The translations under genes and the position numbers were made by a program. Below, one piece after another: positions 32,056-38,409 of a stretch of DNA of 38,409 bases; the stretch's first letter is position 1; each line of letters starts with the position of its first letter. The stretch comes from an uncultured Methylococcaceae bacterium (lineage in GTDB: Bacteria > Pseudomonadota > Gammaproteobacteria > Methylococcales > Methylomonadaceae), in contig CAJXMF010000026.1 of assembly GCA_913056195.1 (NCBI GenBank), positions 1 to 38,409 of the forward strand, given 5' to 3'. The notes beneath the pieces were generated by a model that was not told where the DNA came from, made no database searches, and saw only the letters and a program-made list of their open reading frames with translations.

Positions 32056-32628
32056 TCAGCTATAGTCGTTACCAAAAAGCGCTTTTAGTGCCGGTACATT
32101 GTCTTCGGGAAGGCGGATGCGCACGCTTATGTTTTCGCCAAATTGTTGCTCGATAATCTGACCATTCAGTTGCTTAAGCTGATATTCAAGATTTTGGCGT
32201 TGTTTGTAGTCCAGTGTGAAACACATTTCACACATGGCGATAAAGTCCTCAATGTCCGCCTGCTCGATAACCTTTTTCGCACTATGGCCATAAGCGCGGG
32301 TAAGGCCGCCGGCGCCGAGCTTGATGCCACCGAAATAACGGATGACGATGAGTAATACATTTATCAGCCGCTTGCCCTCCAGGTGTTGAAAAACAGGTTT
32401 TCCTGCCGTACCGGAGGGTTCGCCGGCATCGTGGAAACGGCAGATCAGGCCTTTATTGGATTGAATCCGGTAGGCGTAAACCAAGTGGCTGGCATCTGAA
32501 TAGTGCTGACTGTAATGGGCAAGCTGTTGTTTGGCCTGTTGTTCTGAATCGCACGGCAACAGCATGCTGATAAAACGGGATTTTTTGATGATGTCTTCGG
32601 TTTGAGCCGGTTTTTTGACGATACGCAT
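32056..32628 (-). CDS. yigZ: YigZ/IMPACT family protein
   Basis: A 190-residue protein of the UPF0029/IMPACT family. N-terminal signatures SKFISMLLP-like (KKSRFISMLLPCD), DASHLVYAYRI, DAGEPSGTAGKP and VIRYFGGIKLGAGGLTRAY are all present, and a C-terminal DUF1949-like ferredoxin fold ends the protein. Its molecular role in bacteria is unclear; links to translation are suggested by eukaryotic IMPACT. It follows the ABC ATPase by 3 bp, so is cotranscribed with the importer, without a functional link that I can see. Confidence 0.93.
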   Translation of the reverse strand: MRIVKKPAQTEDIIKKSRFISMLLPCDSEQQAKQQLAHYSQHYSDASHLVYAYRIQSNKGLICRFHDAGEPSGTAGKPVFQHLEGKRLINVLLIVIRYFGGIKLGAGGLTRAYGHSAKKVIEQADIEDFIAMCEMCFTLDYKQRQNLEYQLKQLNGQIIEQQFGENISVRIRLPEDNVPALKALFGNDYS

Positions 32629-32631
32629 AGA

Positions 32632-33372
32632 TTACAGCAAGCAGGCGATATCGGGATATTGGTTTAACAGTGTTTGTCGAAATTGCTCAATCGGCGATTC
32701 GTTAAGACGCTGCTCGGCTGATAGCGGAATCTGGACGTCGCGCACAACATGCATGGGTGGGGTGGATAAAAATATGATGCGATCGGCCAGTGCAATGGCT
32801 TCGCGCAGATCGTGGGTGACAAATAACACGGTATGTGGACGTTGTCGCCAAAGCTGCATCAATAATTGCCGAACCTGGCGTGCGGTCGGTGCGTCGAGTG
32901 ATACGAATGGCTCGTCCATCAGTAAAATATCCGGATTGATGGCGAAGGCGCGAATGATCGCGACGCGGCGGCTCATGCCCAGTGACAGGTGTTCAGGGTA
33001 GCTCTGCTGGACGCGGGTCAGTTGCATCGTCTCCAATAAGTCATCCAATATCCTAGCGTCGATGCCATCATGACAGGCAAGTTCAATATTTTTACGTACC
33101 GTATGCCAGGGCAACAGGCGCGGGTTTTGAAAGACATAGCCGATTTTGGCTGGTTTCGTGCCGGGTAATATAATTTGGCCGTCAAATTGTGTGTCTAAAC
33201 CGGCGATAATATTCAGCAATGTGGTTTTGCCGCAACCTGAAGGCCCGACCAGACAAACGAATTGGTGTTGGGCGACATTAAATTCCAGGTTGGCAATGGC
33301 CTGATGAACGCGTTCAGGATGCTGCTTATCCGGGTAGGTTTTGTTGTGAATCTGAACCAGAAAATCAGTCAT
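32632..33372 (-). CDS. ABC transporter ATP-binding protein (NitT/TauT family)
   Basis: A 246-residue ATPase, TauB/SsuB-like. Walker A GPSGCGKT at 43-50, Q-loop YVFQNPRLLPW, signature LSLGMSRRVAIIRAF (the LSGGQ motif is altered to LSLGM, common in this group), Walker B ILLMDEPFVSLD and H-loop FVTHDLREA. ATG 33372 overlaps the permease stop as ATGA, with GAGGTG 7 bases upstream; the longer GTG start has no need. Energises import together with the permease and binding protein. Confidence 0.93.
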   Translation of the reverse strand: MTDFLVQIHNKTYPDKQHPERVHQAIANLEFNVAQHQFVCLVGPSGCGKTTLLNIIAGLDTQFDGQIILPGTKPAKIGYVFQNPRLLPWHTVRKNIELACHDGIDARILDDLLETMQLTRVQQSYPEHLSLGMSRRVAIIRAFAINPDILLMDEPFVSLDAPTARQVRQLLMQLWRQRPHTVLFVTHDLREAIALADRIIFLSTPPMHVVRDVQIPLSAEQRLNESPIEQFRQTLLNQYPDIACLL

Positions 33373-34124
33373 CGGCGCCACCTCAGTGCTTTCCTGTCCA
33401 ATGGCTTTAACAGCAATAGTTCAATCAACTGAATCACGACCACAAAGGCGATGGTGTAGGCCAGAATGCTGGCGACATCGAAGAGCTGAAAGAAAATATG
33501 CAGCTGATAACCCATGCCGTCGCTGCGGCCTAATAATTCGACCACCAGGATAATTTTCCAGATCAGCGCGATGCCGGAGCGGGTCGCCGCCATCACATAA
33601 GGATGCAGCTGTGGCCAGATGACATGGCGTAGTGTTTTGAATTTACTGAAGCGGAAAATTTGTGCCATTTCCAATAAATCTTTATCCAATGCGCGGGTGC
33701 CTTCGCGGATAATGACGATAACATTAGGTAGTTTGTTGATAACAATGGCGGTAATGGCGGCCGACTCCACCAGACCAAACCAGACATAACAAAGAATAAT
33801 CGTGACCAGGGCCGGAATGTTTAAAAAAATAACCAGCCATTGGTCGAAAAAGGCATTCAGTGCCTGATGGCGTCCTAAGGCGATGCCGAATGCACAGCCG
33901 AGCAGCATGGCAATGCTAAAGCTAATCGCTAAACGCATCAGCGTGATACCCAAATGATGGGGGAGTTCACCAGAAACGATGGCTTGCCAAAGGACTTCAG
34001 CAACTTGAATGACATCCGGCAATACCGGGCTGTTTAGCCACATGGCCAGACCTTGCCAGGATGCAAAAAATACAGCCGTCGAAATCAGCGATAACAGGCG
34101 AGTACGCGTGAAAAACGGTTTCAT
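33369..34124 (-). CDS. ABC transporter permease (NitT/TauT family)
   Basis: A 251-residue BPD_transp_1 permease with about six membrane helices. The coupling (EAA-like) loop is EMAQIFRFSKFKTLRHVIWPQLHPYV near residues 155-180. The first helix starts LISTAVFFASWQGLAMWL. It overlaps the binding protein gene by 4 bp and the ATPase gene by 4 bp. The family imports nitrate, taurine, sulfonates, thiamine precursors and other small solutes, so the substrate cannot be read from the permease. Confidence 0.92.
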   Translation of the reverse strand: MKPFFTRTRLLSLISTAVFFASWQGLAMWLNSPVLPDVIQVAEVLWQAIVSGELPHHLGITLMRLAISFSIAMLLGCAFGIALGRHQALNAFFDQWLVIFLNIPALVTIILCYVWFGLVESAAITAIVINKLPNVIVIIREGTRALDKDLLEMAQIFRFSKFKTLRHVIWPQLHPYVMAATRSGIALIWKIILVVELLGRSDGMGYQLHIFFQLFDVASILAYTIAFVVVIQLIELLLLKPLDRKALRWRR

Positions 34125-35089
34125 TTATCGGTTAAATACCAAAATGTACCCGATTGAATCTGTTCTGAGGCGCCGGTTAATTTATTTTGGCTCAATTTTT
34201 TCAATAATCGGTAAATCGTTTCGGCAGCAGCGCGTTTTTTAGGTGACCAGTCTGTGACCTGTCCACCACAGTAACGTTGGCGGAGCAGGCTTTGTTCAGC
34301 GCTGTTTTTGCTTTTTGTTAAGGGCAAAATCGTCTGCCATGTCGGGTCATCCGTACACAGTAATTGGCGGGTTTTGGCGACATCGCTGAAAAATTGATTG
34401 AGTGCGGCTTGATGTTTATTGGCCCATTGTCGGTTAAATACATAGCCGAGCATGGGCAGGCGTTGTTTGATACCGAGACCTGCCAGAATTTGTTGCCCAT
34501 CCAAAACCTGGCGATAGCCTTTGGCCTGGAGGCGGGCGGCAAAATGCCAATAGGTCAATACGGCATCCAGGCGGTTATGTATTAATTGTTGATTGAGTAT
34601 AGGGGGGGCGCCGAAGACTTTTTGTACGCTTTGGTCGAGATCTATAGATTGTGTTTGCGCCAATGCTTGTAATAATAACCAGTTTTTATCCAGTTCGCCG
34701 CCGGCGATACCGAGTTTTGTACCGGCCAGGTCGGAAACCTTTTGTATGGGGCTGTGTTTGGGTACGATGAGTCCACCCGAGGTTTCAGAATAGGGGTAAA
34801 ACGTATAGTCATGACCTTGAACGCGAAGTCTGGATACCCAGATCCAGTCGGCGACAATCATGTCTACGGTATCAGATTGCAATGCAATTTTGCCCGATTG
34901 TGGGGTAGCTAATGGCATTATATTGAGTTGATACGGCGCGTTTTGCGTTAATCCGGTTTTTTTTAAGGCGGTGAGTTCCCAGTTGACTGTACCAAATGCT
35001 AAAACACCTAGACGAAAGACAGGCTTTTCGGCTGCAAAGCCGTTTAAACTGAGGAACAGTGCGATGAGTGTAGTATAAAATTTAAACAT
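34121..35089 (-). CDS. ABC transporter substrate-binding protein (NitT/TauT family)
   Basis: A 322-residue periplasmic protein. Signal peptide MFKFYTTLIALFLSLNGFAA, then a type II binding fold (NMT1/SsuA-like): FRLGVLAFGTVNWEL, KIALQSDTVDMIVADWIWVSRLRVQG, SETSGGLIVP, SDLAGTKLGIAGG and DAVLTYWHFAARL. The FGTVNWEL and WIWVSRLR segments replace the residues typical of TauA and NrtA, so I do not assign taurine or nitrate. It is the first gene of the transporter operon. The substrate is unknown. Confidence 0.88.
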   Translation of the reverse strand: MFKFYTTLIALFLSLNGFAAEKPVFRLGVLAFGTVNWELTALKKTGLTQNAPYQLNIMPLATPQSGKIALQSDTVDMIVADWIWVSRLRVQGHDYTFYPYSETSGGLIVPKHSPIQKVSDLAGTKLGIAGGELDKNWLLLQALAQTQSIDLDQSVQKVFGAPPILNQQLIHNRLDAVLTYWHFAARLQAKGYRQVLDGQQILAGLGIKQRLPMLGYVFNRQWANKHQAALNQFFSDVAKTRQLLCTDDPTWQTILPLTKSKNSAEQSLLRQRYCGGQVTDWSPKKRAAAETIYRLLKKLSQNKLTGASEQIQSGTFWYLTDK

Positions 35090-35227
35090 TATGATTGTTA
35101 ACGCGGTTGATAGATTAAAAAAAGTCGCGTGAGAGAGAGTGGCTATACCTTTGCAGGCGCGCGTATCACTATAGGATAAGGCAAAATGCTGTAATCTGTA
35201 AAATACCTGACAAACAACCGGGCATAA

Positions 35228-35256
35228 AAAAAGGGAGCTGCATGGACTCCCTTTTT
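35228..35256. terminator. Rho-independent terminator behind the VWA-OmpA lipoprotein gene
   Basis: Ten-base arms AAAAAGGGAG / CTCCCTTTTT (35228-35237 and 35247-35256) around a 9-base loop. A- and T-runs at both ends make it usable in both directions; it stands 20 bases after the lipoprotein gene stop on the minus strand. Confidence 0.88.
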
Positions 35257-35275
35257 CGTTTAAAACGAACGAGAT

Positions 35276-36454
35276 TTAGCGATCTGTTCTTTTGTACGTG
35301 ACACGACGGTTTAAGGCACGGCCTTCAGCCGTATCATTTGGCGCAACCGGTCTGCTTTCACCATAACCAACGGTGGTTAAGCGTTCAGGGGCTATGCCAT
35401 GATGAACTAATTCATCCTTAACGGCCTCAGCCCGGCGTTGGGATAATTTCAGGTTGTAATCTTCTGGGCCTGTGCTGTCCGTATAACCTTGGATTTCCAG
35501 GGTTAATCCAGGGTTCAGTTTTAAGACTCTAACTGCATTGGTGATCAGGTTGTGATAAACCGATTTGATTCTAGCGCTGTCAACGTCAAACAACACGCCA
35601 CGGAACGTCCAGCAGCCTTGATGGTCAACGATCGCACCTTTAGGGGTGTCTGGACATCGATCTTTTGAATCAACAACACCGTCACCATCGCTGTCTTTTT
35701 CACGAATAATAGGATGACCGCCTTTGAAGAATACATTTTCGACAAAGTTTGCCATGCCGGCTTCTGTTGCAATGTTTTGTCCGTTGACAGAAAAACCACA
35801 CTGACCCACCGTGCTGAGATCATTTAATGTTGTTTTACCGGCTTCATCGGCTTCATTGCCCACCCAGACGGTATAGATACACAGTCTGTCGCCGTATTGT
35901 TCTTTTAAGGTTTGTGCGGATGGGACAGGGGATGTTGAGGTCTCGATGCCATCACTAAATATGACTAAGGCAATACTGCCTTTTGCATTTTGTAAGTCAT
36001 TTTTCGTGGCGTTTAATGCACTTTCCATGGGCGAGCCGCCACTTGAACACGTTAATGACGCGATGGTGCTTTCAAAGCCTGATTTTGAATAATTTTGAAC
36101 GGGCTGGTTGAGTTTTGTAAACGACCAATCTGTGCACGAACCAAAGCCAAAACTTCTCAGGCCAGATTCCAGGGTTACATCAGGAATCGTTTGATTAAAC
36201 CGATGTAAGAGTTCTTTTTCAACATCAAATTTGCTTTCCCCTGAAAATGGCGCGGCTTCATAAGCGCTGCTCATTGAGGACGATGAGTCATTAATCACAA
36301 AAAAAGTATTCGTTTTTTGGACCAGATAACCATTTTTGACTTTTGCATTCAGGTCTTGTGGCTGAAATGGTGTGAGGCTACTGGTAGACTGAGTGGCGCA
36401 GCCTGTTAAAACGGCGCTGGCCATTAAGGCCGATAATAATGCTGTTTTTCTCAT
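35276..36454 (-). CDS. Outer-membrane lipoprotein with VWA, Ca-binding repeat and OmpA domains
   Basis: A 392-residue protein. A lipoprotein signal with lipobox LTGC, modified cysteine C19, starts it. A von Willebrand A domain follows at about 50-240, with the MIDAS motif DSSSS in FVINDSSSSMSSAY and IFSDGIETSTSP. Near 255-275, DSDGDGVVDSKDRCPDTPKG is a thrombospondin type 3 calcium-binding repeat. Residues 280-392 are an OmpA C-terminal domain with GYTDSTGPEDYNLKLSQRRAEAV, which binds peptidoglycan. The residue after C19 is A, which permits outer-membrane sorting. GGAG stands well before the ATG. It links the outer membrane to the wall; the VWA domain suggests a protein partner or adhesion. 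No neighbours of related function. Confidence 0.92.
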   Translation of the reverse strand: MRKTALLSALMASAVLTGCATQSTSSLTPFQPQDLNAKVKNGYLVQKTNTFFVINDSSSSMSSAYEAAPFSGESKFDVEKELLHRFNQTIPDVTLESGLRSFGFGSCTDWSFTKLNQPVQNYSKSGFESTIASLTCSSGGSPMESALNATKNDLQNAKGSIALVIFSDGIETSTSPVPSAQTLKEQYGDRLCIYTVWVGNEADEAGKTTLNDLSTVGQCGFSVNGQNIATEAGMANFVENVFFKGGHPIIREKDSDGDGVVDSKDRCPDTPKGAIVDHQGCWTFRGVLFDVDSARIKSVYHNLITNAVRVLKLNPGLTLEIQGYTDSTGPEDYNLKLSQRRAEAVKDELVHHGIAPERLTTVGYGESRPVAPNDTAEGRALNRRVTYKRTDR

Positions 36455-36665
36455 AAAAGAATCTCCGTGTTTATGATGTTTTCCTAGTGCAGTATAACGG
36501 TATTATTCACCATTAGATAGTACAAATGCACTAGATAACGTAAAATGATAAACCGGTTTGTCTGAATACAGAATGAATAGGGCATAACAAGCGATGCGTT
36601 TGAATGGGGCCTGTTCTATTTCTAGAAAAAACGCTAAAAGATTTTTAATCCAAGAAAACATATCA

Positions 36666-38075
36666 ATGACTATAAAAACACGTTTTGCACCCAGCCCAAC
36701 GGGCTATTTACATGTGGGCGGCGCTAGAACCGCTTTGTTCTCATGGCTTTATGCACGCAAACATGGCGGCAGGTTTGTCTTAAGGATTGAAGATACCGAT
36801 CTTGAACGCTCAACTCAGGAATCGGTTAACGCCATTCTGGAAGGCATGGCCTGGTTGGGTCTGGAATATGATGAAGGGCCGTTTTATCAAACGCATCGGT
36901 TTGATCGCTATAAAGACATCATTCAGCAGTTATTGGATCAAGGCGATGCCTATTACTGTTATTGCAGCAAGGACGAATTAGATGCTTTGCGTGAGCAACA
37001 GATCGCGAATAAGGAAAAACCGCGTTATAACGGTAAATGCCGTGATGCCGGGCATGCCCTAAAAGAGGGTGCGGTGATTCGCTTTAAGAATCCAACGCAG
37101 GGTGATGTTGTCATTGATGATTTAATTAAAGGTAAGATTGTCGTTGCCAACAAGGAACTCGATGATTTGATTATCGCCCGTTCCGATGGCTCGCCAACGT
37201 ATAATTTATCTGTCGTTGTGGATGATTTGGATATGGGGGTCAATGTCGTGATTCGCGGCGACGACCATATCAATAATACACCGCGGCAAATCAACATATT
37301 ACGGGCATTGGGTGTTGAACCGCCAAAATATGCTCATGTGCCGATGATTTTGGGAGCAGATGGTGCGCGGTTATCGAAACGTCATGGTGCGGTCAGTGTC
37401 ATGCAGTACCGGGATGAGGGTTTTCTGCCTGAGGCGTTGCTGAATTATCTGGTTCGACTGGGATGGTCGCATGGTGATCAGGAAATTTTTACTGTCGATG
37501 AGATGATTGCCTTATTTGATCTTGAAGATGTCAATGGCTCGGCCTCAACTTTTAATAATGAAAAATTGTTGTGGTTGAATCATCAGTACATCATGAATAG
37601 TGACCCAGCGCATGTTGCCCATCATTTAAGTTGGCATATGGGCGAGCGAGGTATAGACCCTGGACAACAAGGCCCGGATTTGACCGAGGTGGTGAAAGCG
37701 CAGCGGGAGCGCTGCAAAACACTGGTGGAAATGGCTGAGGCCAGTCGCTATTTTTATCTGGACTTTGAAAGTTACGATGAAAAGGCGGCGAAAAAGAATT
37801 TTAAAGCGGGTACAGATGAGGTTCTGCGTCATTTACTTGAAAAGTTCTCGGCGATAGAACAATGGGAGGGTGAAGCATTGCATCAAATTGTTCTGGATAC
37901 CGCCGAAGAACTGGATTTAAAACTGGGTAAAGTGGCTCAGCCGTTGCGGGTTGCCGTGTGTGGAACGGCCGTATCACCTTCGATTGATATAACCTTGTCG
38001 CTGTTAGGTCGAGACAAAACCCTGACAAGAATTGAAAAGGCGATAAAATTTATTCAAGATAAGTATTCAGAATAA
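36666..38075 (+). CDS. gltX: Glutamyl-tRNA synthetase
   Basis: A 469-residue class I synthetase. The HIGH motif is in [19 protein letters not shown] near residues 8-26 and the KMSKS motif in [24 protein letters not shown] is the conserved active-site stretch. It loads glutamate on tRNA-Glu. I start at ATG 36666 (protein [13 protein letters not shown]), as in the family; an upstream frame from 36594 adds 24 residues without family support. The ribosome site is weak (AAGA). tRNA-Ala and tRNA-Glu follow. Confidence 0.96.
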   Translation: MTIKTRFAPSPTGYLHVGGARTALFSWLYARKHGGRFVLRIEDTDLERSTQESVNAILEGMAWLGLEYDEGPFYQTHRFDRYKDIIQQLLDQGDAYYCYCSKDELDALREQQIANKEKPRYNGKCRDAGHALKEGAVIRFKNPTQGDVVIDDLIKGKIVVANKELDDLIIARSDGSPTYNLSVVVDDLDMGVNVVIRGDDHINNTPRQINILRALGVEPPKYAHVPMILGADGARLSKRHGAVSVMQYRDEGFLPEALLNYLVRLGWSHGDQEIFTVDEMIALFDLEDVNGSASTFNNEKLLWLNHQYIMNSDPAHVAHHLSWHMGERGIDPGQQGPDLTEVVKAQRERCKTLVEMAEASRYFYLDFESYDEKAAKKNFKAGTDEVLRHLLEKFSAIEQWEGEALHQIVLDTAEELDLKLGKVAQPLRVAVCGTAVSPSIDITLSLLGRDKTLTRIEKAIKFIQDKYSE

Positions 38076-38085
38076 AAATAAACCC

Positions 38086-38113
38086 TGGACAACAGAAAAT
38101 AACTCAGTATAAT
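38086..38113 (+). promoter_or_regulatory. Promoter of the tRNA-Ala/tRNA-Glu pair
   Basis: TGGACA (38086-38091), a 16-base spacer and a perfect TATAAT (38108-38113). Transcription would begin near 38120, just before tRNA-Ala. It lies 10 bases after the gltX stop, so the tRNAs can be made independently of gltX. Confidence 0.75.
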
Positions 38114-38130
38114 ACTCGGACTCAACTGAG

Positions 38131-38206
38131 GGGGCCATAGCTCAATTGGGAGAGCGCAACACTGGCAGTGTTGAGGTCGGCGGTTCGATCCCGCCTGGCT
38201 CCACCA
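38131..38206 (+). tRNA. tRNA-Ala (anticodon GGC)
   Basis: A 76-base tRNA with encoded CCA. Acceptor GGGGCCA pairs with TGGCTCC with one G-U pair at position 3-70, the alanine identity element. Anticodon stem CAACA/TGTTG and loop CTGGCAG give GGC. T-arm GGTTCGATCCC is normal. Confidence 0.96.
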
Positions 38207-38224
38207 TACAGTTGCAAAGTCTTA

Positions 38225-38300
38225 GTCCCCATCGTCTAGAGGCCTAGGACACCGCCCTTTCACGGCGGTAACGGGGGTTCGAACCCCCCTGGGGACGCCA
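38225..38300 (+). tRNA. tRNA-Glu (anticodon UUC)
   Basis: A 76-base tRNA with CCA. Acceptor GTCCCCA/TGGGGAC, anticodon stem CCGCC/GGCGG and loop CTTTCAC giving UUC. It is 18 bases after tRNA-Ala and surely cotranscribed. It is the substrate of the neighbouring gltX product and also the donor for heme synthesis by the glutamate route. Confidence 0.96.
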
Positions 38301-38306
38301 TATATC

Positions 38307-38347
38307 ATACCCTGCTTGACTTAAGGTCTTAGCAGGGTATTTTTTTG
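38307..38347 (+). terminator. Terminator of the gltX/tRNA unit
   Basis: Nine-base perfect stem ATACCCTGC/GCAGGGTAT (38307-38315 with 38332-38340), 16-base loop, then a run of T from 38341. It directly follows tRNA-Glu. Confidence 0.92.
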
Positions 38348-38356
38348 TCTGAAGAA

Positions 38357-38405
38357 GTAACTACTCAGCGAGTTTGGGGCTGAAGGCATAGGCTATTGAT
38401 TTATA
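38357..38405. repeat. Dispersed repeat, right copy (inverted partner at 6-54)
   Basis: Reverse-complement match to 6-54: GTAACTACTCAGC, then GGCATAGGCT, then TGATTTAT. The middle of the copy differs. It begins 10 bases after the T-run of the terminator. No gene is seen in the last 60 bases. Confidence 0.7.
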
Positions 38406-38409
38406 AGGA

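Noticed and set aside
30366-32628. A HerA-based defence system with yigZ as partner
   Set aside because: yigZ is convergent, belongs to the importer operon, and is a conserved housekeeping family. No effector domain is present.
1-38409. CRISPR array or complete DDE-type insertion sequence
   Set aside because: No regularly spaced direct repeats of CRISPR size and no DDE transposase with terminal repeats were found on either strand.

Overview
The window reads as a chromosomal segment of a gammaproteobacterium, most likely a methanotroph of the order Methylococcales. The strongest clue is the four-gene sucrose block at 19309-25178 (sucrose-phosphate synthase, sucrose-phosphatase, fructokinase, amylosucrase), an arrangement known from halotolerant and other Methylococcales. 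The P. aeruginosa-like minor pilin cluster, feoABC, umuDC and the dusA/folE/hemH neighbourhood also fit a gammaproteobacterium. The order-level assignment is an inference from gene content; I could not search a database.

Layout. (1) 93-7082, minus strand: eight tightly packed genes read dusA, folE, hemH, a small membrane protein, a MutS-like membrane ATPase, purT, a lytic transglycosylase and an HDOD protein; nearly all junctions overlap or are separated by 3 bp. (2) 7083-8310: a non-coding, repeat-rich stretch around a REP-associated tyrosine transposase (RAYT), with GTAG-type REP hairpins on both sides and a 42-44 bp direct repeat outside them. (3) 8311-15319, minus strand: a minor-pilin/PilY1 operon in the order fimT-pilV-pilW-pilX-pilY1-pilE. 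pilV carries a 112-bp inverted-repeat element in frame inside its leader. (4) 15601-17321, plus strand: an SOS umuD-umuC pair behind a LexA-like box. (5) 17473-18781: a small island between an intact tRNA-Thr(UGU) and a duplicated tRNA-Thr 3' end, each followed by its own terminator. It carries an XRE regulator, hicB and hicA. (6) 19309-25273, plus strand: the sucrose operon, ending in a 32-codon remnant of galU. (7) 25301-27208, minus strand: an unusual pyruvate-kinase-family protein. (8) 27493-30243, plus strand: feoA-feoB-feoC behind a Fur-like box. (9) 30366-32024, plus strand: a HerA-type ATPase. (10) 32056-35089, minus strand: a NitT/TauT-type ABC importer (binding protein, permease, ATPase) followed by yigZ. 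(11) 35276-36454, minus strand: a lipoprotein with VWA, calcium-binding repeat and OmpA domains. (12) 36666-38347, plus strand: gltX, tRNA-Ala(GGC), tRNA-Glu(UUC) and a strong terminator.

How the genes work together. The sucrose block makes sucrose from UDP-glucose and fructose-6-phosphate and recycles it through amylosucrase and fructokinase. The galU remnant suggests UDP-glucose now comes from a gene elsewhere. The pilin operon encodes the priming complex and tip adhesin of a type IV pilus whose major subunit and motor lie elsewhere. gltX sits beside the tRNA it charges.

The least ordinary features are the RAYT/REP module, the repeat element that became coding sequence in pilV, the tRNA-Thr mini-island with a three-gene toxin-antitoxin arrangement, the divergent pyruvate-kinase-like protein, the membrane-anchored MutS-like ATPase, and a dispersed repeat present in inverted orientation at the two ends of the window. 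I saw no CRISPR array, rRNA or complete insertion sequence with an intact DDE transposase.
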